DNA of 64,000 nucleotides from Paraburkholderia ginsengiterrae (GTDB lineage Bacteria > Pseudomonadota > Gammaproteobacteria > Burkholderiales > Burkholderiaceae). Made by a program: the position numbers and the translations under genes. Below the pieces are notes generated by a model. It ran no database searches. It saw only the letters and a program-made list of their open reading frames with translations, and had not been told where the DNA came from. This document shows, piece after piece, positions 8,431 through 17,364 of this stretch (position 1 is its first letter; each line of letters opens with the position of its first letter). The DNA lies in the NCBI RefSeq assembly GCF_001645125.1, contig NZ_LXKA01000176.1:1-64000 (forward strand), written 5' to 3'.

Positions 8431-9360
8431 CTACGCGTACTGCTGCGCCTCGCGCCGCTCCAGTTGACGCTCGCCGCGCGCGGGCAAACCCAGCTTGCGG
8501 CGTCCTTCAGCGGGCGTCAGCGCGCGTGCGCCAAGCCGTTCGATGATCTCCACCGCGCGTTGCACCAGCGTGCCGTTCGTGGCGGGCACGCCTTTATCGA
8601 GCCAGATGTTGTCTTCCAGGCCGACGCGCACGTGACCGCCGAGCAGCATGGCTTGCGCGACCATCGGCATCTGCATGCGGCCGATGCCGAAGCCGGCCCA
8701 CTGGGCGCCGGCCGGCAGGTTGTCGGCCATGGCTTTCATGGTCGTGGTGTCGGCGGGCGCGCCCCATGGAATGCCGAGACAAATCTGGAACAGCGGCGGC
8801 GCGTCGAGCAAGCCCTCCTTGAGCAATTGCTTCGCGAACCACAAATGGCCGGTGTCGAAAATTTCCAGTTCCGGCTTCACGCCGAGTTCCTGGATGCGGC
8901 GTGCGCCGGCGCGCAATTGCGCGGGCGTCGAGACGTAGATGTAGTCGCCGTCGCCGAAATTGAGCGTGCCGCAATCCAGCGTGCAGATTTCCGGCAGCAG
9001 TTCCTCGACATGCGCAAGGCGCGTCAGGCCGCCCACCAGATCGGTGTTCGCGCCGAAGCGCATGGGGTCCTCGCCGGGACCGATCTCCAGATCGCCGCCC
9101 ATGCCCGCCGTCAGATTGATGATCACGTCGGTGCCCGACGAACGGATCCGGTCGACCACTTCCCGATACAGCTGCGGATCGCGGCTGCCGCGTCCGGTCT
9201 TCGGGTCGCGCACGTGGCAGTGCGCAACGGTGGCGCCGGCTTTGGCGGCTTCGATGGCGGCTTCGGCGATCTGCTTCGGCGTGACGGGAATGGCCGGATG
9301 CTTGCCGACGGTGTCGCCCGCGCCGGTGACCGCGCAGGTCACAATGACTTCGTGATTCAT
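8431..9360 (-). CDS. cdhC: BKACE-family dehydrocarnitine cleavage enzyme
   Basis: 309 residues from [17 protein letters not shown]; a longer frame to 9432 lacks family similarity at its front. It belongs to the beta-keto acid cleavage enzyme (BKACE, DUF849) family related to Kce; the zinc ligands of the HCH motif (H47, H49 in [11 protein letters not shown]) are present. In this operon context the substrate is 3-dehydrocarnitine plus acetyl-CoA, giving betainyl-CoA and acetoacetate. It is preceded by caiX and followed by cdhA. Confidence 0.9.
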   Translation of the reverse strand: MNHEVIVTCAVTGAGDTVGKHPAIPVTPKQIAEAAIEAAKAGATVAHCHVRDPKTGRGSRDPQLYREVVDRIRSSGTDVIINLTAGMGGDLEIGPGEDPMRFGANTDLVGGLTRLAHVEELLPEICTLDCGTLNFGDGDYIYVSTPAQLRAGARRIQELGVKPELEIFDTGHLWFAKQLLKEGLLDAPPLFQICLGIPWGAPADTTTMKAMADNLPAGAQWAGFGIGRMQMPMVAQAMLLGGHVRVGLEDNIWLDKGVPATNGTLVQRAVEIIERLGARALTPAEGRRKLGLPARGERQLERREAQQYA

Positions 9361-9428
9361 ACGTGCTGGTTCCTGTGGATTGAAATGCGCGACTGGCTGG
9401 ATCGAATTAACAAGGAGATCAAAGCAGA

Positions 9429-10391
9429 TCAAAGACCCAGATAAGCCTTCACCGCGGGCAAGCCGTCCTTGCCGTCATAGGTCTTGACGCCGGCAAGCCA
9501 GGCGTCGAGCACTTGCGGGTTTTTCTTCAGATAGGCCTTGGCGGCGTCCGCGGGTCTTTCCTTGTTCATGACCGACTGCATGACCACGTTTTCCAGTTGC
9601 GTCGAAAAGCGCAGGTTGCTCACGAGCTTGCCCGCGTTCGGGCAGCGTGTCAGATACTCGGGGGACGTCAGCGTATAAACGCGGGCTTCGCCGTCGTTCG
9701 GACCGAATACGCCGTCGCTGCCGGAGAGGTATTTCATATCGATCTGGATGTTCATCGGATGAGGCTCCCACCCAAGAAACACCACCCACTTTTTGTCGCG
9801 GATCGCGCGCTCCACCGAAACCAGCATGCCCGCTTCACTCGATTCGATCAGCTTGAAGCCGCCCAGACCGAACTGGTTGGTGGCGATCATCTTCTGGATC
9901 GCCGCGTTCGCGCTGCTGCCGGGCTCGATGCCGTAGATCTTGCCGTCGAGCTGGTCGCGGTGTTTGGCGATGTCGGCGAACGTTTTCAGTCCCGCGTCAT
10001 AGGCGTAGGACGGCACGGCGAACGTGGCCTTGGCGCCGGTCAGGTTGGGCGGTTGCAGCACCTGGATCGATTTCGAATCGACGAACGGCGCAATCGCCTT
10101 TTCCTGCACGGGCCACCAGTAGCCGAGCGACACGTCGAGCTGCTTGCTCTTCAGGCCGGCGAACGAAATGGGCACGGAGGCCACGGTCGTCACCGGCTGA
10201 TAGCCAAGTCCTTCAAATACGGTCGACGCAAGCGCGGTGGTCGAGGTGATATCCGTCCAGCCGATATCGGCGAAATGCACCGCCCGGCAGGCTGCCGGTT
10301 CCTCGGCGAAGGCCGGCTGCGTGGTCACGGCGGCGCACGTCGCCGCGAGGCACGCAAGATAAGTCAGGACGGCTTTGATGCGTAACTTCAT
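9429..10391 (-). CDS. caiX: Periplasmic carnitine-binding protein of an ABC transporter
   Basis: 320 residues from [13 protein letters not shown]; a 30-residue N-terminal extension in the same frame is discarded because the signal peptide (cleavage near QPAFAEE) begins here. It is an OpuAC/ProX-type quaternary-amine binding protein: the aromatic-rich segments [18 protein letters not shown] and VFLGWEPHP supply the tryptophan box for a trimethylammonium group. No permease or ATPase is encoded alongside; in Pseudomonas, CaiX works with the separately encoded core choline transporter, and the same is likely here. Confidence 0.88.
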   Translation of the reverse strand: MKLRIKAVLTYLACLAATCAAVTTQPAFAEEPAACRAVHFADIGWTDITSTTALASTVFEGLGYQPVTTVASVPISFAGLKSKQLDVSLGYWWPVQEKAIAPFVDSKSIQVLQPPNLTGAKATFAVPSYAYDAGLKTFADIAKHRDQLDGKIYGIEPGSSANAAIQKMIATNQFGLGGFKLIESSEAGMLVSVERAIRDKKWVVFLGWEPHPMNIQIDMKYLSGSDGVFGPNDGEARVYTLTSPEYLTRCPNAGKLVSNLRFSTQLENVVMQSVMNKERPADAAKAYLKKNPQVLDAWLAGVKTYDGKDGLPAVKAYLGL

Positions 10392-10770
10392 GACGTTCCC
10401 TCTTGTTGACACGTTGAACAGCGTGTTTCGAACCGGGCCGCGCCTGTCAGGATGAAACCAGGCGAAGCGGCCCCCGGACATGCGCGTTACGGCCCGCGTG
10501 ACCTACGACCTGCGTGATGCGCGAACTGCACGAATGAGCTGCATGAATGACTCAACGTTAATGCCCCATATTTCCCCCAAAGCGACCGCTAGCGACCCGT
10601 TCTTGCTCTCATGCGACCATGCGGGAAAACCTGTGTCGCACTCGCGGTGCGGTGCAGCATCGGCGGATGGGAGGTTTTTGGCCGCCTTGCCGGTTCGTAC
10701 GCTGCTTGCTACGCTGGCCGGGAACCCCGCGCCCGCCGGCGTTTTTGTCCTCTGATTGAGTCTGCGCACG
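10392..10770. promoter_or_regulatory. Divergent control region between caiX and cdhR
   Basis: 379 bp between divergent genes, expected to hold both promoters and the CdhR operator. I can point to a short dyad cgcac-tcgcg-gtgcg near 10640 but cannot single out the operator. No gene is credible here. Confidence 0.55.
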
Positions 10771-11799
10771 ATGCCCGAAGATATGTCGTTCCTGCTGCTG
10801 CCGGGCTTTTCGGCAATTGGTTTCATGTCGGCGGTGGAGCCGTTGCGCGTAGCAAACCGCTTTCGCGGCGATCTTTACCGCTGGCGCATTCTGAGTCTGG
10901 ACGGCGCGCCGGTGGCAGCCAGCAACGGCATCTCGATCAACGCGGACGCGGCCATCGGCGACGTCGACGCGGGGCAGACGCTCTTTGTGGTGGCGGGCTT
11001 CGAGCCGCTCGCCTGCTATACGCGCGAACTGGGCGAGTGTCTGAAGCGCTTCGAGCGTGCGGGCGCGACGCTCGGCGGTATCGACACCGGCAGCTTCGTC
11101 CTCGCGGAAGCGGGGCTGCTCGGCGGCGCGGACAGTGTGACCGTGCACTGGGAAGCGCTGTCGGCGTTTCGCGAGCGCTACCCGTCGCTGGACGCCAGTC
11201 AGGAGCTGTTTGAAATCGGCGCGCGGCGCATAACGTGCGCGGGCGGCACGGCGTCGATCGACATGATGCTCGACCTGATCGGCCGCGCGCACGGCGCGGC
11301 GCTGGCTTCTGCGGTCTCGGAGCAATTCGTGGTGAGCCGCATCCGGCAACGCTCGGACCATCAGCGCATGGAGCTTGCCGCGCGCTACGGCGTGCACAAC
11401 CGCAAGCTGATCCAGGTGATTGGCGTCATGGAGCAGCATATGGAAGAGCCGCTGTCGCCGGACCGGCTCGCGCAGGAGATCGGTGTGACGCGGCGGCAAC
11501 TGGAGCGGCTTTTCTGTGCCTCGCTGAAAGACACGCCGACGCACTTCTACCAGCAGTTGCGCCTCACGCGTGCGCGCGAGCTGCTGCAACAGACCGACAT
11601 GTCGATTACGTCGATCTGCGTGGCGTGCGGATTCGAGTCGCCCTCGCATTTTTCGCGCACGTATCGTGCGCGCTTCGGCATGAGTCCGAGAAGCGACCGC
11701 CAGGTGAGCGGAGGCAGAAATGCCGGTGAACCGGCTTCGCCGCCGCAGGAGCAAAATCGTGCCTCGCCATCTCAATTATTCCGATTGCAGCAACAGTGA
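10771..11799 (+). CDS. cdhR: AraC/GlxA-family carnitine catabolism activator
   Basis: 342 residues from ATG at 10771 (a TTG at 10756 in frame is an alternative). Residues 1-190 are a DJ-1/PfpI-like GATase1 domain (FLLLPGFSAIGFMSAVEPLR, AGGTASIDMM) that has lost protease function in this subfamily. The last 110 residues hold two AraC helix-turn-helix motifs (LSPDRLAQEIGVTRRQLERLF and ITSICVACGFESPSHFSRTYR). Divergent orientation to caiX-cdhCAB-hocS matches Pseudomonas CdhR, the carnitine-responsive activator. Confidence 0.88.
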   Translation: MPEDMSFLLLPGFSAIGFMSAVEPLRVANRFRGDLYRWRILSLDGAPVAASNGISINADAAIGDVDAGQTLFVVAGFEPLACYTRELGECLKRFERAGATLGGIDTGSFVLAEAGLLGGADSVTVHWEALSAFRERYPSLDASQELFEIGARRITCAGGTASIDMMLDLIGRAHGAALASAVSEQFVVSRIRQRSDHQRMELAARYGVHNRKLIQVIGVMEQHMEEPLSPDRLAQEIGVTRRQLERLFCASLKDTPTHFYQQLRLTRARELLQQTDMSITSICVACGFESPSHFSRTYRARFGMSPRSDRQVSGGRNAGEPASPPQEQNRASPSQLFRLQQQ

Positions 11800-11908
11800 A
11801 TTCTTTTGTTAGGTGTTTACCCTAGACAAGCTGACTCCTAGACTGTCTCCATCCGCTGCAAACAATCATGTGTGCGGCAGGCAAAAACAATCTCTGGAGG
11901 TAGTCGTC

Positions 11909-12223
11909 ATGAAATCCCTGATCGAAGCTGCTGTTATCGCCGCTCTCATTAGCGCTCCGCTGGCCGCATTTGCTCAATCGAATCAGCCGGTTACGCGTGC
12001 TCAGGTGCGCGCTGAACTGATCCAGCTGGAGAAAGCGGGCTACAACCCGAGCCTCTCCAACGCTGATGACTACCCGGCAAACATCCAGGCTGCCGAAGCC
12101 CGCGTTGCCGCGCAGAACGTCACCGGCTACGGTTCGGCTACCGACGGTTCGTCGCAGGCAGGCAGCCGTTCGGACTCGGCACGCACCTCGTACTCGGCTC
12201 CGGTTGTCAGCTACGGCAAGTAA
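11909..12223 (+). CDS. DUF4148 small secreted protein
   Basis: 104 residues. A clear signal peptide (MKSLIEAAVIAALISAPLAA, cleavage near AFAQ) is followed by the DUF4148 core TRAQVRAELIQLEKAGYNP and a Ser/Gly-rich tail. GGAGG lies eight bases before the ATG. The family is abundant in Burkholderia and has no proven function; it is periplasmic by signal. A strong terminator follows, so it is monocistronic. A paralogue lies at 42122-42433. Confidence 0.85.
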   Translation: MKSLIEAAVIAALISAPLAAFAQSNQPVTRAQVRAELIQLEKAGYNPSLSNADDYPANIQAAEARVAAQNVTGYGSATDGSSQAGSRSDSARTSYSAPVVSYGK

Positions 12224-12291
12224 TACATCGCGACGTTAGCGCCGGTTAATGCGCTGACGTCCGCGCTGGCGTTGTAAGGCAGGAAAAGCAA

Positions 12292-12332
12292 CAGGCCAGC
12301 ATTCACCGCGAGGTGAATGCTGGCCTGTTTTG
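12292..12332 (+). terminator. Rho-independent terminator after DUF4148 gene
   Basis: Perfect 16-bp stem (12292-12307 with 12312-12327), GCGA tetraloop, followed by TTTTGCTTT. It lies 69 bp after the DUF4148 stop and about 70 bp ahead of the methyltransferase start. Confidence 0.92.
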
Positions 12333-12401
12333 CTTTCGGACGTATGGCACAGTGTCGGTGGCTCACCTTCGGACAAACACGAACAATCAGGAGTGACAGT
12401 C

Positions 12402-13262
12402 ATGACCGACCAGCCAGACGCAGTGCCAGACAGCACCGCAGCGCGAGTCGCCTTATGGCGCGCGCTGCATCTCGAGGCCGATGCTCCGCCGCACGTGCTC
12501 AACGACGACATCGGACTCAAGCTGCTGGCCCCGGATCAGAACTGGCGCAGCCGTGGAGATATGGACCCGCAGTTCACGCGGCCCTTTCGCGCGTCGATCG
12601 TGGCGCGTGCGCGCTTTATCGAGGATCTGGTCGTGGAACAGGCGAGCCGCGGGCTGGATCAGTATGTGATTCTCGGCGCCGGTCTCGACAGCTTCGCGCA
12701 GCGCAGGCCGGGGATCGCGTCCCACCTCAAGGTGTTCGAGATTGACCAGCCAGGTCCGCAAGCATGGAAACGTCAGCGTCTGATCGAGCTCGGCTACGGC
12801 GTGCCGGAGTGGCTGCGTTTCGTGCCGGTCGATTTCGAAGCGGGAGACGACTGGCGCGACAGGCTCGCGACGGCCGGCTTCGACAAGCGCAAGCCGGCCG
12901 TTGTCGTGTCCACCGGCGTCAGCATGTATCTCACCCGCGAGGCGAACGCGGCCACGCTGCGCCAGGTCGCGGCGCTCGCCCCAGGTTCGACGCTGGCCAT
13001 GACGTTCCTGCTTCCGCTGGACATGGCGGACCCCGAGGTGCGCCCTGGGCTCGAGATGGCGGAGAAGGGCGCGCGCGCGAGCGGCACGCCCTTTATCAGT
13101 TTCTTCACGCCGCCGCAGATACTCGCGCTGGCTCAGGAGTGCGGTTTTGGCGCGGCACGGCATGTGTCGGCAGACGATCTGACCCAGCGCTACTTTGCAA
13201 GCAGGACTGACGGTCTGCGGCCGCCGCGCAATGCGGAGGAGTTGCTGGTCGCCAGTACCTAG
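12402..13262 (+). CDS. Class I SAM-dependent methyltransferase, LCMT family
   Basis: 286 residues from MTDQPDAVPD, chosen because a GGAG ribosome site is just upstream. Features of the leucine-carboxyl-methyltransferase-like (PPM/TIGR00027) family: ARARFIEDLV, the SAM loop VILGAGLDSFAQRRP, the acidic end of strand 2 (VFEIDQP) and the motif VVVSTGVSMYLT. Members methylate carboxylates of small molecules or polyketides; the substrate here is not predictable. It is isolated between a terminator and a convergent operon. Confidence 0.85.
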   Translation: MTDQPDAVPDSTAARVALWRALHLEADAPPHVLNDDIGLKLLAPDQNWRSRGDMDPQFTRPFRASIVARARFIEDLVVEQASRGLDQYVILGAGLDSFAQRRPGIASHLKVFEIDQPGPQAWKRQRLIELGYGVPEWLRFVPVDFEAGDDWRDRLATAGFDKRKPAVVVSTGVSMYLTREANAATLRQVAALAPGSTLAMTFLLPLDMADPEVRPGLEMAEKGARASGTPFISFFTPPQILALAQECGFGAARHVSADDLTQRYFASRTDGLRPPRNAEELLVAST

Positions 13263-13320
13263 CCTCGCTGCCGGAACACGGTGACCCCGGCCGTTGTGCC
13301 GCGCCACGCAGGCGGATTAC

Positions 13321-13899
13321 TCAGCCAACCGGTTCGCCGAGATTGAGCATCAGGCGATTGGCCCACGCGAAGATCGCGATGGAATGGATCAGGTCGAGGA
13401 TCTCGTCGTCGGTCAGGCCGGCTTCGCGCAGCGCCTTGAGCTGCGCCGGTTCGACGTGGCCCGGGTTGAGCGTCAGATCATTCGACGCCTGCACGATCGC
13501 TTTTTCGCGGGGCGACGTTCCAGCGGTGGCAGGATCGTTGAATACCTGCTCGATCACGTCGTCGCGCTTGGCCAGTTGCTCGAAGCGCTGGGCATGCACG
13601 GATGCGCAATACACGCAGCCGTTGACGCGCGACACGACCGTGGACGCCAGTTCGCGTTCCGCGCGCGGCAAACCGCCCGGCGCATACATGATCGCGTTGA
13701 ACGCCGCCGAGCGCTGGCGCAGAACCTCCGGCTGATGCACGAGGAACAGGTAGTAGTCCGATTCTTTGGCCTTCGGATGACTTTCTTCGAGCACCGCGAT
13801 CTGTTCCGGCGAGGCATCGTCGAGTGACACGATATCCAGCCACGCATCCCATTCCAGCACGCGATTCGTAAAGCCGTGAGCTTCGATCAGGCGGGTCAT
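13321..13899 (-). CDS. AhpD-fold alkylhydroperoxidase-domain protein (Avi_7169-like)
   Basis: 192 residues. The carboxymuconolactone decarboxylase/AhpD motif is intact: E83, C95-x-x-C98 and H102 in NGCVYCASVHAQR, so a disulfide-based peroxidase or reductase activity is possible. It overlaps the previous gene by 4 bp and is the last of the large minus-strand operon. From memory, this family travels with the CMD protein next to it and with a peptide-type ABC transporter in other genomes. Its physiological substrate is unknown. Confidence 0.82.
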   Translation of the reverse strand: MTRLIEAHGFTNRVLEWDAWLDIVSLDDASPEQIAVLEESHPKAKESDYYLFLVHQPEVLRQRSAAFNAIMYAPGGLPRAERELASTVVSRVNGCVYCASVHAQRFEQLAKRDDVIEQVFNDPATAGTSPREKAIVQASNDLTLNPGHVEPAQLKALREAGLTDDEILDLIHSIAIFAWANRLMLNLGEPVG

Positions 13900-14429
13900 G
13901 CGGCCTCCGTTTCATTCAAGGCCTGCAGCGCTTGCAACCCGGCTGTGAGGCGAATCTGGTAGGAAAGAAACGCGATCAATTGCGCGAGTACGACTACGGC
14001 CGGGGTCGCGATGCCGGCATCGCGCAGACGTTCGAGCGCGGCTTTGTCGCCCTCGATCGGCGCCTCTATCAGCGTGCGCGTGAAAGTCAGCATCGCGCGC
14101 AAACGGGGCGGTTCGAATGCCGCGTCGCTCGTCGCGCCTTGAGCGATCTGGTCGATCACCGCGCGAGCGGCACCGATCGCCGCGAGCTGCTGCGCGTAGT
14201 GAGCGGCCAGCGCGGGCGCCTTCGACAGCGTGCAGGCATAGAGCGCGACGCACAGGCGGTCGGCGAGCGGCAGGTCGGGCAGCGCGGGATCGAACAACAC
14301 GTCATAGCTGCGCTGGGTCGCGGCGGCGACCTTGGCGCGTTTATGCCGGGTGGCGTGCGCCGCCGAACCGGGTGTGAGGCCGGCTATGCGGTCGATCACG
14401 TCGGTGCTGGCGTCGTAGGTATCTGTCAT
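13896..14429 (-). CDS. CMD-domain protein without the Cys pair (Avi_7170-like)
   Basis: 177 residues of the AhpD/carboxymuconolactone decarboxylase fold (LADRLCVALYACTLSKAPALAAHY and a C-terminal helix pair ending in LIAFLSYQIRLTAGLQAL). It lacks the CxxC-xxx-H redox centre of its partner; the aligned stretch has C-TLSKAPALAAHY. It is therefore probably a structural or binding partner of the downstream AhpD protein, perhaps as a heteromer. It overlaps its neighbours on both sides by 4 bp, implying translational coupling. Confidence 0.78.
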   Translation of the reverse strand: MTDTYDASTDVIDRIAGLTPGSAAHATRHKRAKVAAATQRSYDVLFDPALPDLPLADRLCVALYACTLSKAPALAAHYAQQLAAIGAARAVIDQIAQGATSDAAFEPPRLRAMLTFTRTLIEAPIEGDKAALERLRDAGIATPAVVVLAQLIAFLSYQIRLTAGLQALQALNETEAA

Positions 14430-15766
14430 GATTGCTCCTGCCGGAAAGAGTCGTTCGCGTACGCAGGCTCAGGCGAACGCGGTTGGCGTGCGGTGTCGAG
14501 AAAAGCCAGCGCTTCGCGCCACGATGCTTCGTCCGCGCGGGCGTTGGCCGCGGGTTCGCCGCCGCCCGTGCTGATGCGCTTCGACACGGGATGGGCATAG
14601 ACGAGCTGGGTGGTCGGCACGTACGGAAACAGAATCGCGTGGCCGGCGCGCTCGAAGTCGAGATGCCGCACCGGGTAAGCATGCCCGCACCGTTCGAGCT
14701 GTTCGGCCACCATGCGCGAATAGTCGGATGAGGGCCACGAACCGTCGTCGGTGGCGGAGAGCAGCAGCACCGGACCGTCGATATTTTCGACGCGGATCCG
14801 CGCGCGCTCTACGGCCTCCTTGTCGAGCAACGCGGTGCGGATCGCCCGTTCGTGGCGATGCGGCGGCGGTCCATCGTCAAAGGGCTGCCAGCTCGCCGTG
14901 CGGTTGTTTTCCCACAGATGCGGCAGCGGCTTGCCATCGAGCAGCCAGGTCGGGCCTTCGCGGCCGATGGCGGGGTCGGCCGCGTTTTGCGCGCTGTGCA
15001 CGACCGCGCCGGGCACGTAGCCGATCACCGCCTTGATCCGGTCCGGATACGTCGCGCCGAGCAACAGCGCCAGCTCTCCGCCGCGCGATTGCCCGCTCAC
15101 CGCAATGAAATCGTGTGCCGGCTCCAACTCGCGCGCGATCCAGTCGAGCGCGCGGCGGAAGTATTCCAGCGACGTGTTGGAGATGTAGTCGGACAGCCCC
15201 GGCGTTTTGAAATAGCCGAGCGCGAGAGCGGCATAGCCACGCGATGCATACAGCGCGCCGCGCGGTTCGTTGATGCCGCCGCCCGAGCCGTTGAGCACGA
15301 GCACGACGGGATGCGGTCCCGGTGTGGCGGGCAGGAACAGCGTGCCGACGCAACCGTCCGCGCGCACCTCGCGCCGCTCCACGCCTGGCGCCATCAGACG
15401 CTGCGTGAGTTCGGTTGCGGCCAGCACGTGGCCGGTCTTGTCGAGCACTTCGATGCGGGTCGTCAGCGCGGTCGAGACATCGGCGGGAAACACGTCGCGT
15501 TTTCCTGCTTCTGTGGGCGCTTGCGACCAGATGAGTCCCATCGGCGCGAGGCCCGCGTAGTCGCCGGCTAGCGGTGCGTCGCGCTCCAGATCGATTACGC
15601 CGTGCTCGTCGCTGCGAAATACCGCATGGCTGGTCCAGACCGACCCTGCGCCGCGCACGGTCCGGGTCCGCAGGGTCAGTAACGCCTCCGGCTGCGCACC
15701 GGTCACCGTGATGTGGCGCGCGACGTCGATCAGCGCGTCGGCGGGTGTCGCCGTGATGTCGATCAT
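14426..15766 (-). CDS. BAAT-like acyl-CoA thioesterase/acyltransferase
   Basis: 446 residues in two parts. Residues 1-125 are an immunoglobulin-like Bile_Hydr_Trans domain (thioester hydrolase N-terminal). Residues 140-420 are a dienelactone-hydrolase-like alpha/beta hydrolase with GQSRGGE (nucleophile S227), an Asp in SATDDGSWPS and a His in ERAGHAI. Animal BAAT conjugates bile acids to glycine or taurine; bacterial relatives have Ser rather than Cys and mostly hydrolyse. It lies between the binding protein and the CMD gene, overlapping the latter by 4 bp. Confidence 0.82.
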   Translation of the reverse strand: MIDITATPADALIDVARHITVTGAQPEALLTLRTRTVRGAGSVWTSHAVFRSDEHGVIDLERDAPLAGDYAGLAPMGLIWSQAPTEAGKRDVFPADVSTALTTRIEVLDKTGHVLAATELTQRLMAPGVERREVRADGCVGTLFLPATPGPHPVVLVLNGSGGGINEPRGALYASRGYAALALGYFKTPGLSDYISNTSLEYFRRALDWIARELEPAHDFIAVSGQSRGGELALLLGATYPDRIKAVIGYVPGAVVHSAQNAADPAIGREGPTWLLDGKPLPHLWENNRTASWQPFDDGPPPHRHERAIRTALLDKEAVERARIRVENIDGPVLLLSATDDGSWPSSDYSRMVAEQLERCGHAYPVRHLDFERAGHAILFPYVPTTQLVYAHPVSKRISTGGGEPAANARADEASWREALAFLDTARQPRSPEPAYANDSFRQEQS

Positions 15767-15773
15767 GCGAGCC

Positions 15774-17354
15774 TCAGCTGCCGATGCGCGTGACCATCAT
15801 CGCCGTGGTCCGGTCGCTGACCGCGGGCGTCACTTTCAAGCCTTTCTTTGCAGCCCAGACGTTTTCGTAGTGATACAGCGGGATGACGCCCACATCGTCG
15901 CTGACCACTTTCACAGACTGTCGCAGGATCGCTTCGCGCTTGGCCGGGTCGAACTCCGCTGTCGCCGCGTCGAGCGCATGGTCGACTTCCGGGTTGCTGT
16001 AGCGCCCCCAGTTCGATGCGCCAATGCCTTTTTTCGCGTCGACGGTGCAGAGCACGTTGACGAGCGCATAGCTCGCTTCGCCGGTGCCGTTGCCCCATGC
16101 GATCACGCTGACCGCGAACTCGTTCTTGTTGGCGCGGCTCGCATAGGTGGCCCAGGGCATCACTTCGACTTTCGTCTTCACGCCGATGCGGGTCCAGAAC
16201 TGCGCGACCGCCTGGGCCGTTTCGGGCGCTTGCGGGTAACGGTCGTTCGGCACGCTGAGCGTCAGCTGGAAGCCGTCCGGATAACCGGCTTCGGCCAGCA
16301 GCTTCTTCGCCGTGGCCGGATCGTTCGGAATGTTCTTCACGTCCGGGTTATAGCCGAAGGTCTTCTCCGGCATCCACTGGTTGGCGACGGTCGCCGCGCC
16401 TTGCAGGATGCGGTCGGTGATGGCGGGACGGTTGATCGCCAGCGAGAGCGCGCGGCGCACGCGCACATCGAGCAGCGGATTGTTCGGCAGCGGCTTGCCG
16501 GCATTGTCGGTGATATAGGGGCTCGGGCCTTTGCGGAAACTTGGCTGAAGCAGCAGCACACGCAAGCCGGGATACGCGAACACCGACACCTGCGGCGACT
16601 GCTTCAGGCGCGGCAAATCGGACACGGAGACCTTGTCGATCACATCGACGTCGCCCGACAGCAAGTCCGCGGTGCGTGCCGCGGCGTTGCTCACGTAGCG
16701 ATAGTTCACCTTGTCCCAGAGCGGTTTCGGGCCCCAGTAGGCGTCGTTGCGCGCCATCACCACGCGGTCGCCCGGCGTATAGGACACGAACTTGTAGGGG
16801 CCCGAGCCGACCATCGCGCGGCCGGCGTTGTAATCCTCCGACGTTGCCTTTTCGCCCGCATGCTGGCTCACGATGTGCACGGAGGTCAGGTTGAGCGGCA
16901 AGTCCGGTGTCGGGCTAGTTGTCTTGATGATCAGCGTGTACGGATCGGGCGCGCTCACGGAAGCGATGGTGCGCAGGTAGCCGGCGAACGTGGCGATGGT
17001 CCCCGGCACGTTGCGCGCGCGCTGATACGAATAGATCACGTCGTTCGCCGTGAACGGCGTGCCGTCCTGCCACTTGACGTCGCGGCGCAGCTTGAATTCC
17101 CACGTGTCGTTGCCGGTCGCTTTCCAGCTGGTCGCGAGGCCGGGCGCGAGCGTGTTGTTGTGATTCTCGACCAGCAGATCCCAGAAGTGCAGATCGACGG
17201 AACGATCGCCCGCGTAGTTGTTCAATTGCGGATCGAGCGACGACAGCGGATCGGCGAACGCGAGGTTGAGCGTTTGCGCCGACGCGGCGCCGGTGTGGAA
17301 CAGCGCCGCGCTGGCGAGCGCGAGGGTCAGCGTGGAGAGGAGCGGGCGTTTCAC
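15774..17354 (-). CDS. Peptide/nickel-type ABC solute-binding protein (SBP_bac_5)
   Basis: 526 residues with a signal peptide (cleavage near AASAQTL) and family 5 marks: ATSWKATGNDTWEFKLRRDV, WQDGTPFTANDVIYSYQRA, and GSGPYKF. It captures a substrate in the periplasm for the two permeases and two ATPases encoded upstream. It starts 10 bp after the second ATPase gene. Family 5 proteins bind peptides, but also opines and other large solutes; the attached enzymes suggest something other than nutrition peptides. Confidence 0.9.
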   Translation of the reverse strand: MKRPLLSTLTLALASAALFHTGAASAQTLNLAFADPLSSLDPQLNNYAGDRSVDLHFWDLLVENHNNTLAPGLATSWKATGNDTWEFKLRRDVKWQDGTPFTANDVIYSYQRARNVPGTIATFAGYLRTIASVSAPDPYTLIIKTTSPTPDLPLNLTSVHIVSQHAGEKATSEDYNAGRAMVGSGPYKFVSYTPGDRVVMARNDAYWGPKPLWDKVNYRYVSNAAARTADLLSGDVDVIDKVSVSDLPRLKQSPQVSVFAYPGLRVLLLQPSFRKGPSPYITDNAGKPLPNNPLLDVRVRRALSLAINRPAITDRILQGAATVANQWMPEKTFGYNPDVKNIPNDPATAKKLLAEAGYPDGFQLTLSVPNDRYPQAPETAQAVAQFWTRIGVKTKVEVMPWATYASRANKNEFAVSVIAWGNGTGEASYALVNVLCTVDAKKGIGASNWGRYSNPEVDHALDAATAEFDPAKREAILRQSVKVVSDDVGVIPLYHYENVWAAKKGLKVTPAVSDRTTAMMVTRIGS

Positions 17355-17364
17355 GGTGCAAGTC

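Noticed and set aside
12292-12332. Long perfect hairpin considered as a small RNA or mobile-element end
   Set aside because: Position just after a stop codon, tetraloop and following T-run fit an intrinsic terminator.
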